From Gemmobacter caeni (lineage in GTDB: Bacteria > Pseudomonadota > Alphaproteobacteria > Rhodobacterales > Rhodobacteraceae): a stretch of 64,000 nt of DNA. The number at the start of each line of letters is the position of its first letter. Position 1 is the stretch's first letter. The stretch covers positions 214,989 through 278,988 of the forward strand of contig NZ_QBKP01000007.1 in assembly GCF_003054195.1 (NCBI RefSeq), written 5' to 3'. Below the pieces are notes generated by a model. That model was not told the origin of the DNA. It did not search any database and saw only the letters and a program-made list of their open reading frames with translations. Both the position numbers and the translations under genes were made by a program. Shown piece by piece: positions 7,795-16,575 of the stretch.

Positions 7795-9681
7795 ATGGGT
7801 TCCAAACGCGTGTCGTATCTTGGTCTTCTGGCCACCACCTGCCTTCTGGTGCCGGGCGCTGCCGTGGCGCAGGAGGTCACCGAAATGGATGAGATCATCA
7901 TTTCCGGCGGCCTGACCGGCATTGCCGCCAATGCCTATGGCCGGTCGGTCACCGTGCTGGATGGCGCCGAAATCGCGGATCGCGGCATCGCGACGGTGCA
8001 GGATGCCCTGCGCGCGCTGCCAGGGGTTTCCGTGACCGGCTCGGGCAGCACCTATACGCAGGTGCGTATCCGGGGCGGCGAGGCCAGCCATACGCTTGTG
8101 CTGATCGACGGGATCGAGGCCAGTGCCGGGTCCGATGAATATGTCTTCACCGGGCTGGAAGCCGCCGATATCGACCGGATCGAGGTGCTGCGCGGCCCGC
8201 AATCGGCTTCTTACGGCTCCAATGCCTCGACGGGGGTGATCAACATCATCACCAAAAAGGGCGATGAGGGCACGCATTACGGCGGCCGGATCGAGTTCGG
8301 CAACGGCACTGCCGCCTCGGCCTTCCTGTCGCAGCGCAGTGCGCGCGGCGGGCTCAAGCTGAGCCTCTCGGATCGTGATGACAAGGGCTATGACCAGTCC
8401 GGCGATGGCGGCGAGAAGGACGGTATCCGCCGCCGCACCCTGAACCTGTCGGGCGACTGGCAGGCGACCGAGGATCTGACGCTGGGCTTCACCCTGCGCC
8501 GCTCGAAAGAGCGCTACGACTATGATTCCGAAAACTGGGCCGCGACCGATGCCGACAGCTACGTCGTGGATGACCCGGCGCCCTACAGCAACCGCGATGA
8601 ACAGACCGGCGCTTTGTGGGCGGAATTTTCGATGCTGGATGGCCGGATGACCCATCGGCTGGAATGGCAGAACACGCTGTTCAGGCAGAGCTTCAACGGC
8701 GGCCCGACCACGCGGGGTGAGACCGGGAAGCTGAAATACCGGCTCAGCTACGCGCTGGACGGACAGGCGGTGGAAGATGCGTCGCACCTGCTGAACCTGC
8801 TTGCGGAAAAGGAGGATGATGAATCCTCGGCGGCGCCGGGTTACAAGCGCGGCATGACCTCGGTCGCGCTGGAATATCGCGGTTTTCTTGACAACGGGCT
8901 GGACATCCAGGCTGGCATCCGGCGCGACAACAACAAGACCTTCGAGGATTTCACCAGCTGGAACATCGGCCTGTCGTGGCGCGTGCCGGATACCGGGCTG
9001 CGCGTCCATGCCTCGGCGGGCCGCGCCTCGGTCAACCCGTCCTATTACGAACTTTATGCCGATGACAGCTACACGCTGGGCAATCCCCGTCTGGCACCCG
9101 AACGCAACACCGGCTTCGATCTGGGGATCGAGACCGAGGTTCTGGGCGGTCGCGGCCTGATCGACATCACCTATTTCAACGAGAAGCTGGAAGACGAGAT
9201 CACCTATGCCTATGGCGCGGCACCCGATGGCTCGGGCCGGGCGACCTATGTCAACCAGTCGGGCAAAAGCCCGCGTCAGGGGATCGAGCTCAGCGGTCGC
9301 CTGCAAGCCACCGACACGCTGTCTCTGGGGATGAACTACACCTATCTGGACGCAAAGAACCCCGACGGCTCGGTCGAGATCCTGCGCCCCCGGCACGAGC
9401 TTGGCCTGTCAGGCACCTGGCAGACCTTTGGCGGCCGCGGTTCGGTTACGGCGGACATCCGCTATGCGGCGGGGAATTACAGCACCGAATACTGGGGCGC
9501 CTTTGCAACCCGCAAGACCCCGGTCTGGACCACCGTGAATGTCGCCGCGCGCTATGATCTGACCGACAGCGTGCAGCTGACCGGGCGCGTCACCAACCTC
9601 TTTGACCGCAAGAATGTGGAAACCTGGGGTTATGCAACGCCAGGTCGCACCGCATGGCTGGGGCTGGAGGCGAAATGGTAA
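7795..9681 (+). CDS. btuB: TonB-dependent outer-membrane vitamin B12 receptor BtuB
   Basis: A 628-residue outer-membrane barrel that takes up cobalamins using TonB energy. The ATG at 7795, preceded by GGGAGAACGG, opens a clear signal peptide ending AVAQ; the longer open frame from 7570 overlaps the riboswitch and is not coding. After the signal comes a TonB box-like EMDEIIISG segment, then the plug domain (RGGEASHTLVLIDG; LRGPQSASYGSNASTGVINIIT, the latter spanning about residues 137-158), then the beta-barrel ending in a terminal aromatic WLGLEAKW. The riboswitch and the overlapping BtuFCD genes fix the substrate as a corrinoid. Its length agrees with E. coli BtuB (about 614). Confidence 0.93.
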   Translation: MGSKRVSYLGLLATTCLLVPGAAVAQEVTEMDEIIISGGLTGIAANAYGRSVTVLDGAEIADRGIATVQDALRALPGVSVTGSGSTYTQVRIRGGEASHTLVLIDGIEASAGSDEYVFTGLEAADIDRIEVLRGPQSASYGSNASTGVINIITKKGDEGTHYGGRIEFGNGTAASAFLSQRSARGGLKLSLSDRDDKGYDQSGDGGEKDGIRRRTLNLSGDWQATEDLTLGFTLRRSKERYDYDSENWAATDADSYVVDDPAPYSNRDEQTGALWAEFSMLDGRMTHRLEWQNTLFRQSFNGGPTTRGETGKLKYRLSYALDGQAVEDASHLLNLLAEKEDDESSAAPGYKRGMTSVALEYRGFLDNGLDIQAGIRRDNNKTFEDFTSWNIGLSWRVPDTGLRVHASAGRASVNPSYYELYADDSYTLGNPRLAPERNTGFDLGIETEVLGGRGLIDITYFNEKLEDEITYAYGAAPDGSGRATYVNQSGKSPRQGIELSGRLQATDTLSLGMNYTYLDAKNPDGSVEILRPRHELGLSGTWQTFGGRGSVTADIRYAAGNYSTEYWGAFATRKTPVWTTVNVAARYDLTDSVQLTGRVTNLFDRKNVETWGYATPGRTAWLGLEAKW

Positions 9682-10505
9682 GGCAGCTTGCGCTGCTTTT
9701 GCTGCTGGCCGGTCCGGTAAGCACCGGGCCGGGGTTCGCCGCGCCGGACGCCCCCCGGCGCGTCGTCTCGATCAATCTCTGTACCGATCAGCTTGCTATC
9801 CTCCTGGCCGCGCCGGGGCAGTTGATTTCCGTCTCCGATCTGGCGCAGGACCCGCGCTCCTCCACCATGGTCGAGGCGGCCATGGCCTATCCGGCCAATC
9901 AGGGTCAGGCCGAGGAGGTTTACCTGATGAAGCCCGATCTGGTTCTGGCCGGAGCCTATACGGCGCGTGCCACGGTATCGATGCTGGAAAGGCTGGGTAT
10001 CCGCGTGGTCACCTTCCCGCCTGCGAGTTCCATCGCGGAGGTGCGGCAGGGCATGATCGAGATGGGCCGCGCTCTGGGCCGTGAGGCGGCGGCGCAGGCC
10101 ATGCTGGAGGCGTTCGATGCCCGTCTCGAGCGGCTGCCACCGGCCCCGTCGCAGCGCCCAACCGCCGCGACCTTCGCGGCCAACGGCTATGCCTCGGGCA
10201 GCCGGAGCCTTGCGGGCGAGATCATCGAACGCGCGGGCTATCACCATCTGGCCGAGGATCTGGGCATGCCCATGGGCGGCTTCCTGCCGCTGGAGGCGCT
10301 GATCATGGCCGACCCCGATCTGGTGATTGCGGGCGATCCCTATCCCGGCGCCTCGCGCGCCGAAGAGGTGCTGCACCACCCCGCGCTTGCCGCGCTGACC
10401 GGCGGGCAGACGGTGCTGGAGGAGAATGACTGGGTCTGTGGCCTGCCCGCGCTGCTGGATGCGACCGAACGGCTTGCCGCGACCCGCAAGTGGGGCGCGC
10501 CATGA
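9675..10505 (+). CDS. btuF: Periplasmic cobalamin-binding protein BtuF
   Basis: A 276-residue class III substrate-binding protein. The ATG at 9675 overlaps the btuB stop (ATGGTAA). A signal peptide (LALLLLLAGPVSTGPGFAAP) is followed by the BtuF/FecB-like start RRVVSINLCTDQLAILLA, the VYLMKPDLVLAG strand, and the long helix that joins two lobes. It hands B12 or cobinamide to BtuCD in the periplasm. Its length matches E. coli BtuF (266). It overlaps btuC by 4 nt. An iron-siderophore binding protein would look similar, but the operon context argues for corrinoid. Confidence 0.88.
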   Translation: MVRQLALLLLLAGPVSTGPGFAAPDAPRRVVSINLCTDQLAILLAAPGQLISVSDLAQDPRSSTMVEAAMAYPANQGQAEEVYLMKPDLVLAGAYTARATVSMLERLGIRVVTFPPASSIAEVRQGMIEMGRALGREAAAQAMLEAFDARLERLPPAPSQRPTAATFAANGYASGSRSLAGEIIERAGYHHLAEDLGMPMGGFLPLEALIMADPDLVIAGDPYPGASRAEEVLHHPALAALTGGQTVLEENDWVCGLPALLDATERLAATRKWGAP

Positions 10506-11488
10506 GCTTTGCGCGGCTGCTGACCCTGCTGGCTGTGCTGGTTGCGCTGCTGTTCCTCGTCTCGCTGGTGACGGGCGTTGCGGCGGCGGGTCCAGGGGAA
10601 TCCCTGCGCGCGCTGGTCTTTGGCGATGGCGGGCCGTTGACGCTGGTGATGCGGGAAATCCGGCTGCCGCGTGCGCTGCTCGCGGTGATGGTGGGGGTGA
10701 GCCTTGGCCTTTCGGGGGCGGCAATGCAGGGGCTCTTGCGCAATCCGCTGGCCGAACCCGGTCTGATCGGCGTTTCGGCCTCGGCGGCCCTCGGCGCGGT
10801 GCTGGCATTGCAGACTGGCTTTGCGGCCGCCTTCACCCTGGCACTGCCATTTTCGGCGCTGGCGGGGGCGCTGGCGGGAGTGTTGCTGATCCTGCTGCTG
10901 GCGGGCCGCAGCGGTGGCGCGCTGGCGCTGATCCTGGCGGGGGTGGCGCTGTCGGCGCTGGCCGCCGCAATGACCTCTCTGGTGCTGAACCTGTCGCCCA
11001 ACCCGTTTGCGGCCAATGAAATCGTGTTCTGGATGATGGGATCACTGGCTGACCGCAGCTTTGCCCATGTCTGGATCGCCCTTCCGATCATGGCGGCGGG
11101 CTGGCTTGCACTGGCGCGGACAGGCCGGGGGCTGGAGGCGCTGACGCTGGGCGAGGATGCCGCCGCCGCCATGGGCACCGATCTCCGCCGCCTGCGGTTG
11201 CTGGTGGTGACGGGCGTCGCGGCCTCGGTCGGCGCCGCCACGGCGGTGGCAGGCGCGGTGGGCTTCGTCGGGCTGGTGGTGCCGCATCTCTTGCGTGGCG
11301 CGGTCGGGGGGCGCCCGTCGCGGCTGTTGCCTGCGGCCGCGCTGGGGGGGGCGGCGCTGGTGCTGGCGGCCGATATCGGCGTGCGCGTCATCCTGCCGGG
11401 GCGTGATCTCAAACTCGGCGTTCTGATGGCGCTGGTGGGCGCGCCGGTGTTCCTGCATCTGATCTGGCGCATGCGGGGGCAGACATGA
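10502..11488 (+). CDS. btuC: Cobalamin ABC transporter permease BtuC (FecCD family)
   Basis: A 328-residue polytopic inner-membrane protein of the FecCD/BtuC family, with about ten hydrophobic helices. Family landmarks are RLPRALLAVMVGVSLGLSG, then QGLLRNPLAEPGLIGV, and the coupling-region motif FVGLVVPHLLR near residue 260. The ATG at 10502 overlaps the btuF stop by 4 nt, and its own stop overlaps btuD by 4 nt, which implies translational coupling. It forms the translocation pore as a homodimer with BtuD. Confidence 0.9.
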   Translation: MSFARLLTLLAVLVALLFLVSLVTGVAAAGPGESLRALVFGDGGPLTLVMREIRLPRALLAVMVGVSLGLSGAAMQGLLRNPLAEPGLIGVSASAALGAVLALQTGFAAAFTLALPFSALAGALAGVLLILLLAGRSGGALALILAGVALSALAAAMTSLVLNLSPNPFAANEIVFWMMGSLADRSFAHVWIALPIMAAGWLALARTGRGLEALTLGEDAAAAMGTDLRRLRLLVVTGVAASVGAATAVAGAVGFVGLVVPHLLRGAVGGRPSRLLPAAALGGAALVLAADIGVRVILPGRDLKLGVLMALVGAPVFLHLIWRMRGQT

Positions 11489-12228
11489 GCCTGTTGACGC
11501 TCGACCGTCTGAGCCTGTCCCGCAGCAGCACGCCCGTTCTGCGCGAGATTTCCCTGACCATCGCGCCCGGCGAATGCGTGGGGTTGCTGGGACCGAATGG
11601 CGCCGGGAAATCCACGCTGATGCGCGCGGCGCTGGGGCTGGTGCAGGCCAGTGGCCAGAGCTCGCTCGCCCGGCTGCGCCCGGCAGAGCGCGCGGCGCAG
11701 GTCGCCTGGCTGCCGCAGGCGCGTGAAATCGCCTGGCCGGTCAGCGTGGCGCATCTGGTCTCGCTCGGCGCGATGGCGCGTGGCCGGGCCGAAGATCACC
11801 CCTCGGTCGCGGCTGCCATCGCCCGCATGGGGCTGGAGCCATTCCGCAACCGCGTGGCAACGGCCCTTTCTGGCGGGGAGCAGGCGCGGGTTCTGCTGGC
11901 ACGCGCGCTGGCCCAGGATACTCCGCTCCTGATGGCGGATGAGCCCGTCGCGGGCCTCGACCCTGCCCAGCAGATCCGCAGCATGCGGGTGCTGCGCGCG
12001 CTGGCGGACGAGGGGCGCGGTGTTGTGGTCTCGCTGCACGATCTCGGGCTGGCGGCGCGACACTGCACCCGGCTTCTGGTGCTGCATCAGGGCGCGCTGG
12101 TGGCCGATGGCACGCCCGAGGCGGTGCTGACGCCTGAGCTTCTGGCCGGGGTGTTCGACATCATCGCCCATCGTGCCGATACGCCCGAAGGCCCCAGTTT
12201 CCAGCCGCTCGCTACGGTGTCGGAATGA
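11485..12228 (+). CDS. btuD: Cobalamin ABC transporter ATP-binding protein BtuD
   Basis: A 247-residue ABC ATPase with Walker A GPNGAGKST at residues 36-44, signature LSGGEQAR in mid-protein, Walker B LLMADEP with the following D-loop AGLD, and the switch histidine in VVSLHDLGLA. It works at the cytoplasmic face with BtuC. It overlaps both neighbours by 4 nt. FecE-like siderophore ATPases are very similar; the riboswitch and cbiZ next door support the B12 assignment. Confidence 0.9.
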   Translation: MSLLTLDRLSLSRSSTPVLREISLTIAPGECVGLLGPNGAGKSTLMRAALGLVQASGQSSLARLRPAERAAQVAWLPQAREIAWPVSVAHLVSLGAMARGRAEDHPSVAAAIARMGLEPFRNRVATALSGGEQARVLLARALAQDTPLLMADEPVAGLDPAQQIRSMRVLRALADEGRGVVVSLHDLGLAARHCTRLLVLHQGALVADGTPEAVLTPELLAGVFDIIAHRADTPEGPSFQPLATVSE

Positions 12229-12893
12229 CTGTGCTCACCCTTGCCCGTCCCTGGCTGATCGCCGATCTGGGGCAGGAGATGCGCGTGCTCAGCTTCGCGC
12301 CGTGGCGGCCGGGCTTTGCCACTGCGCGCCGCATCCTGTGGCGCGAGGTGCGTAATGCTGATTTGACGCCGGATCTGGACGTGGACCGCTGGTTCGCGGC
12401 TGAAATGGCGGGGCAGGGCGCGTCGGGGGATGTCGGCATGCTGACCTCGCGCGATATCGGGCGACATTTCACCGCGCAGGCAGAGGTGGAGGGGATCGCC
12501 GTCACCTGTATTGCCACGGTCGGGCTTGGCAATGCCGAAACGGCGGGCGCCCGCCGCGCGACGGCCCCCGCGCCGGTGGGCACCATCAACCTCGCTGTGG
12601 TGGTCGGGGCCGGGCTGACCGAAACTGCGCAGCTTGAGGCGCTGACCATCGTGGCCGAGGCGCGCACGGCGGCGGTGATGGACAGCGGGTTGCGCCTCGG
12701 GAATGGTGCCCGAGCCACCGGCACCGGCACGGATTGCATCGCGCTGGCCGCCCGGCCGGGAGAGATGCGTTTCGCCGGGCTGCATACCGCCCTGGGCGAG
12801 GCACTTGGCCGCGCGGTGCGGCAGGCCGTTGCCGTGGGGGCTGAGGACTGGATGCTGGAAAACGGCAGGGTGGCCGACGGCTATCCGCCGTGA
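12225..12893 (+). CDS. cbiZ: Adenosylcobinamide amidohydrolase CbiZ
   Basis: A 222-residue cytoplasmic hydrolase of the CbiZ family. The diagnostic segments are LTSRDIGR, VTCIATVGLGNAETAG and, near residue 164, ARATGTGTDCIALAA, which is the strongest family mark. CbiZ cuts the aminopropanol side of adenosylcobinamide to adenosylcobyric acid; in Rhodobacter sphaeroides CbiZ also attacks pseudo-B12, which allows remodelling of imported corrinoids. The ATG overlaps btuD by 4 nt. Its presence shows that the operon is built to import and rework incomplete or foreign corrinoids as well as B12. Confidence 0.9.
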   Translation: MTVLTLARPWLIADLGQEMRVLSFAPWRPGFATARRILWREVRNADLTPDLDVDRWFAAEMAGQGASGDVGMLTSRDIGRHFTAQAEVEGIAVTCIATVGLGNAETAGARRATAPAPVGTINLAVVVGAGLTETAQLEALTIVAEARTAAVMDSGLRLGNGARATGTGTDCIALAARPGEMRFAGLHTALGEALGRAVRQAVAVGAEDWMLENGRVADGYPP

Positions 12894-12989
12894 ACACGGC
12901 GCCGCACGGGGGCGAGGCTTTCTCCGGGCGGGGATTTTTGCTAACCATGGCTCAGGCTGACGCCGTGCCGCACGTTTGAGGAAACGCCG

Positions 12990-13673
12990 ATGTCCGGTCA
13001 GGAACCCATCACCGCCACGGCCCCTGCGCTGATGTCCTTCATCGCCATGGGCGGCCCTGCCATGTGGGCCATCGCCGTGCTGTCGGTTCTGGCGCTGGCC
13101 CTGATCCTGTGGAAGGTGATGCGGCTTCTGTCCTTCGGGGCCTGGTCCGGCGGGCGGCGCACGGCCGAGGCGCTGGAGCTTTGGCACACAGGGCAGCGGG
13201 ATGCGGCGATGCAGCTGCTGGCCGGGCGCAGCTCGCTTCGTGCGCAGCTCGCACTGGCCGCAATGCGGGCGGCGCAGAACCCCGCCCTCGATCGTGAGGC
13301 AGCCGAGGCGGAAACCGCGCGGGTGGCGCGCAAGCTGCTGGCGCAGGCGCGGGCGGGTTTGCGGGGGCTGGAGCTTGCCTCGACCATCGGGCCGCTTCTG
13401 GGGCTGCTGGGCACCGTGACCGGCATGATCGCGGCGTTTCAGGCATTGCAGGAGGCGGGCAGCCGCGCTGATCCGGCCACGCTGGCAGGCGGCATCTGGG
13501 AGGCGCTGCTGACCACCGCCGCCGGCATGGCGGTGGCCATTCCGGCGCAGGTGGCGCTGACCTGGTTCGACAGTGTGGTCGATGCGCTGCGGCACGACAT
13601 GGAGGATGCGGCGACGCAGATCCTGCATGGCGCACCGCCCGCCGCGCCGAAATTGCGACAGGCGGCGGAATGA
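12990..13673 (+). CDS. exbB: ExbB-type proton channel subunit (MotA/TolQ/ExbB family)
   Basis: A 227-residue inner-membrane protein with three predicted transmembrane segments: one near residues 18-38 (MWAIAVLSVLALALILWKVM), and a pair in the second half. The second half carries the conserved SFIGLLGTVTGMI-like sequence, here IGPLLGLLGTVTGMIAAFQ, and TAAGMAVAIPAQVAL. These match the ExbB/TolQ proton-channel core. It energises TonB with ExbD. The start is 96 nt after cbiZ with an AGGAAACG site, and it overlaps exbD by 4 nt. Operon position supports ExbB over TolQ or MotA. Confidence 0.88.
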   Translation: MSGQEPITATAPALMSFIAMGGPAMWAIAVLSVLALALILWKVMRLLSFGAWSGGRRTAEALELWHTGQRDAAMQLLAGRSSLRAQLALAAMRAAQNPALDREAAEAETARVARKLLAQARAGLRGLELASTIGPLLGLLGTVTGMIAAFQALQEAGSRADPATLAGGIWEALLTTAAGMAVAIPAQVALTWFDSVVDALRHDMEDAATQILHGAPPAAPKLRQAAE

Positions 13674-14047
13674 TCCGCTTCGGCCCTGACCGGCCGCGCC
13701 GGAGGCCCAATCTGACGCCGATGATCGACGTGGTGTTCCTGCTGCTGGTGTTCTTCATGCTCGCCTCGCGTTTTGGCACCGACCGGGCCCTGCCCGTCGC
13801 CACCGCAGGAACGGGGGGCAGTTACAGCGGCCCCCCGCGCCTGGTGGAGCTTGCACCGGCTGGCCTGCGGCTGAACGGTGTCACCGTGACGCCCGATGCG
13901 CTGGTGGCCGGGCTGGAACGGCTGACCGAAAGCGGATCGGATGTGATCGTGCTGCGTGCCCGCGACGGTGCTGATCTTCAGGCGCTGGTCGCGGTGATGG
14001 ACAGGCTGTCGGCGGCGGGCTTCAGCCGTCTGGTTCTGGTGCCCTGA
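13670..14047 (+). CDS. exbD: ExbD-type biopolymer transport protein (first copy)
   Basis: A 125-residue protein with the ExbD/TolR layout: a short cytoplasmic N-terminus (RPRRRPNLTPMIDVVFLLL), one transmembrane helix that begins with the essential aspartate in PMIDVVFLLLVFFML, and a periplasmic domain of about 80 residues. The aspartate carries protons through the ExbB-ExbD motor. It overlaps exbB by 4 nt and is followed one base later by a second ExbD gene. Confidence 0.88.
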   Translation: MIRFGPDRPRRRPNLTPMIDVVFLLLVFFMLASRFGTDRALPVATAGTGGSYSGPPRLVELAPAGLRLNGVTVTPDALVAGLERLTESGSDVIVLRARDGADLQALVAVMDRLSAAGFSRLVLVP

Positions 14048-14048
14048 G

Positions 14049-14471
14049 ATGGATTTCTCGGACCCGCCCCGCTGTCGTGGCGATGAAAACCTGCTGCCGA
14101 TGATCAACGTGGTCTTCCTGCTGCTGATCTTCTTCCTGATTGCTGCCCGGCTGACTGCGCCCGAACCTTTCGCGGTCGAACCACCTGAGGCCCGATCCGG
14201 GGCAGAGGCGCTGGGGGAGTTCACGCTGTTCCTGTCAGCAGACGGCAAGATCGGTTATCGCGATGCCGAAGGCGACCAGGCGCTTGAGGCCCTCGCTTCT
14301 GCCCGGGTGGAACATTGCGCCGGGGTGGATTGTGCCGCGGTTCCGACCCGGCTGACCCTGCGCGCCGATGCGGCATTGCCTGCCGCCGATCTTGCGGCCT
14401 TGCTGCCCCGGCTGTCTTCGCTGGGCTTTGCGGCAATCGAGCTGGTGGCGCGGCCCGGAGGCGCAGAGTGA
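14049..14471 (+). CDS. exbD: ExbD-type biopolymer transport protein (second copy)
   Basis: A 140-residue second ExbD/TolR family protein. It has the same plan as its neighbour (cytoplasmic CRGDENLLPMINVVFLLLIF, one membrane helix, periplasmic domain), but the proton-carrying aspartate position reads MIN rather than MID. In this copy the residue is asparagine, so it may not move protons itself and may act as a partner to the first ExbD. Two tandem exbD genes occur in several Ton clusters. The stop overlaps tonB by 4 nt. Confidence 0.85.
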   Translation: MDFSDPPRCRGDENLLPMINVVFLLLIFFLIAARLTAPEPFAVEPPEARSGAEALGEFTLFLSADGKIGYRDAEGDQALEALASARVEHCAGVDCAAVPTRLTLRADAALPAADLAALLPRLSSLGFAAIELVARPGGAE

Positions 14472-15331
14472 GCGGGCGCCTGCAAGCCGTGCTGGCGCTG
14501 TGTCTGGCGGTGGGCCTTCATCTGGCGGCTTTTGCGCTGCGGCCCGGGGCTGCGGGGGCGGCGTCGTCCGGGGCAGGCGGGCTGGATCTGCTGACGCTGC
14601 AAGCCGCTGATCCCGCGATTGCCGGGCTGGTGGCGGAATGGGATCGCCCGCCCGTGCCCGTTGCGGAACCGTCGCTCCCGGATGCGCCCGAGGCCCCGTT
14701 ACTTTCCGAAGCGCCGGATCTGCCCGCGCCAGAGGCGGCACCACCTGTGCCGCTGGCACCATCCGCGCTGGCGGTGCCAGAGGTGGCGGAGGCTGCCCCG
14801 AACCTTGATGCCAGCCCCGCCGCCCCGCCGCCGCCCGAGGTGCTGCCCGAGGCGGCCCGGAAGCCTGCGCCGAAACGACCGGAGCAGAAACAGGCGGCGG
14901 AACCGCCCAAGCCCGCCAGGACGACAGAGGCCAAACCTGCCGGAGCACCGAAGGCAGCAGGCGCTCCCAAGGCCGCGCCCGGTCAGAAGGCCAGCCGTGC
15001 CGCAGGCAGCGGCGGTGGCGATACGGCGGCGGCAAGCAAACCCTCGCAGGCGCAGACCGCCAATCTGGCGAAGCAATGGGGGGCGGCGATCCAGGCGCGG
15101 ATCGAGCGCCGCCTGCGCCAGTATCCGGGCGTCGGCAGGGTCACGATTCAGGTGACGGTCGCCCGCTCGGGGCAGGTGTTGGGCATCCGCCTCGTCGCCT
15201 CCTCGGGCAAGCCCGCGCTGGACGAGGCGGCGCTGCGGGCCGCGCGTGCGGCGGGCCGGATGCCTGCCGCCCCAAAGGGCCTGACCGAGGACAGCCACAG
15301 CTTCAACCTGCGCCTGCGTTTCACTCGCTGA
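14468..15331 (+). CDS. tonB: TonB energy-transducing protein
   Basis: A 287-residue protein starting at GTG 14468, whose GTGA overlaps the exbD stop. Residues about 5-24 are the single membrane anchor (LQAVLALCLAVGLHLAAFAL). A long proline/alanine/glutamate/lysine-rich periplasmic spacer runs from about 50 to 190, and the C-terminal TonB fold (residues about 200-287) contains RRLRQYPGVGRVTIQVTV, SGKPALDEAALRA and FNLRLRF. It couples the ExbBD motor to BtuB. The open frame upstream to 14315 is an artefact of the overlapping exbD. As the last gene of the B12 operon it is probably dedicated to corrinoid uptake. Confidence 0.9.
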   Translation: MSGRLQAVLALCLAVGLHLAAFALRPGAAGAASSGAGGLDLLTLQAADPAIAGLVAEWDRPPVPVAEPSLPDAPEAPLLSEAPDLPAPEAAPPVPLAPSALAVPEVAEAAPNLDASPAAPPPPEVLPEAARKPAPKRPEQKQAAEPPKPARTTEAKPAGAPKAAGAPKAAPGQKASRAAGSGGGDTAAASKPSQAQTANLAKQWGAAIQARIERRLRQYPGVGRVTIQVTVARSGQVLGIRLVASSGKPALDEAALRAARAAGRMPAAPKGLTEDSHSFNLRLRFTR

Positions 15332-15394
15332 CAGAAGCCGCTTCGGCCCTGCGGGGACGCGTGCTACCATCCCGCCGGGACAGGGAGGCGCGAG

Positions 15395-16555
15395 ATGGAC
15401 ACAGGATTGTTCCGCATTCTGATCGGCACCACCAAGGGGGCCTTTCTGCTGACAGCACTGGAGGGGCGGGGCGGCTGGAAGGTTTCCGGCCCGTTCTGCG
15501 ACGGATGGCCGATCAACCATATCATCGGCGACCCCGAAACCGGCACGATCTGGGCAGGCGGGGGCGGGGACTGGCATGGCGCCGGGGTCTGGCGCTCTGA
15601 TGATGGCGGGCAAAGCTGGACGGTCACGCGGCTCAGCCGGGGCCAGCTTGACCGCTGGGCCGAAAGCGACGCCGATTTCGCCGCGATGATCGGATGGAGC
15701 CCCGAGCCGCTGCCTTTCGGCGAAACCATGACTCAGATCTGGTCGCTGGGGCTGGTCGGGGGCACGCTTTACGCGGGTACCAAACCGGCACATCTTCTGG
15801 CCAGCACCGATGGCGGCCAAAGCTTCGCGCTGGTCGAGGGGCTGGACAATCACCCCTCTGCCGGAAGCTGGAGCCCCGGTGCGGCGGGGCTGGTGCTGCA
15901 TACCATCCTGTCGGACCCGGAAGCCCCCGAAAAGCTCTGGATCGGGATTTCTGCCGCCGGGGTCTTTGCCTCGGAAGATGGCGGCACGACATGGGAGCGC
16001 CGGAATCGCTTGTCCAATCTGGGTGGCTGTGCCGGGCATGACCATCCCGCAGGGCCGCAGGGTGGCGAGATCGGCCATTGCGTTCACAACATGATGCGCG
16101 CACCGGGGACGGGGGATGTGCTGTATCAGCAGAACCACCATGGAGTCTGGCGATCCCCTGACGGCGGGCGAAGCTGGGATGATATCACCGCCGGTCTGCC
16201 TTCAACCTTTGGCTTTCCGATCCGGGTGCATCCGCGCGATCCGAACCGGCTGTGGACGCTGCCACTGAACGGGGATCGTGATGGCCGTTTCCCGCCCGGC
16301 GCGGCGGCGGCGGTGTGGCAGTCGGATGATGCCGGGGCAAGCTGGCGGGCGCAGCGCGCGGGCCTGCCGCAACAGGGTTGTTTCTTCACGGTGCTGCGAC
16401 AGGCAATGGCGGGCGATGCGCGCGACCCCGCCGGGGTCTATTTCGGCACCAATTCCGGCTCGGTCTTCGCCAGCATCGACGAAGGAGAAAGCTGGGAGGA
16501 AATCGCCCGCCACCTGCCGACCATCCTGTCGGTGGAGGTGCTGGACCGCGGCTGA
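15395..16555 (+). CDS. BNR/VPS10-type beta-propeller repeat protein
   Basis: A 386-residue protein made of sialidase-type BNR repeats (S-x-D-x-G-x-x-W), for example SDDGGQSW, STDGGQSF, SEDGGTTW, SPDGGRSW, SDDAGASW and SIDEGESW. They are spread through the length as in a six- or seven-bladed propeller. No signal peptide is visible, so it is probably cytoplasmic. AGGGAGG lies upstream of the ATG. Annotators often call such proteins exo-alpha-sialidase or glycosyl hydrolase, but no sialidase catalytic set is evident. It follows tonB by 63 nt, and its link to B12 uptake is unclear. Its function is unknown. Confidence 0.75.
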   Translation: MDTGLFRILIGTTKGAFLLTALEGRGGWKVSGPFCDGWPINHIIGDPETGTIWAGGGGDWHGAGVWRSDDGGQSWTVTRLSRGQLDRWAESDADFAAMIGWSPEPLPFGETMTQIWSLGLVGGTLYAGTKPAHLLASTDGGQSFALVEGLDNHPSAGSWSPGAAGLVLHTILSDPEAPEKLWIGISAAGVFASEDGGTTWERRNRLSNLGGCAGHDHPAGPQGGEIGHCVHNMMRAPGTGDVLYQQNHHGVWRSPDGGRSWDDITAGLPSTFGFPIRVHPRDPNRLWTLPLNGDRDGRFPPGAAAAVWQSDDAGASWRAQRAGLPQQGCFFTVLRQAMAGDARDPAGVYFGTNSGSVFASIDEGESWEEIARHLPTILSVEVLDRG

Positions 16556-16563
16556 GGCCGCGG
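16546..16563. terminator. GC hairpin at the convergent ends of the BNR and BCCT genes
   Basis: CCGCGGC (16546-16552), loop TGAG, GCCGCGG (16557-16563) form a perfect 7-bp stem that includes the BNR stop codon. It lies between convergent genes whose stops are 20 nt apart. There is no T-run, so termination efficiency is uncertain. Confidence 0.4.
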
Positions 16564-16575
16564 CCCGGCATGGGT

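Noticed and set aside
10303..12171. Minus-strand open frame of 622 codons over the btu genes
   Set aside because: It overlaps four well-supported genes on the other strand and carries no recognisable domain.
15395..16555. Exo-alpha-sialidase assignment for the BNR protein
   Set aside because: Only the structural BNR repeats are visible; no catalytic sialidase residues or secretion signal are seen.
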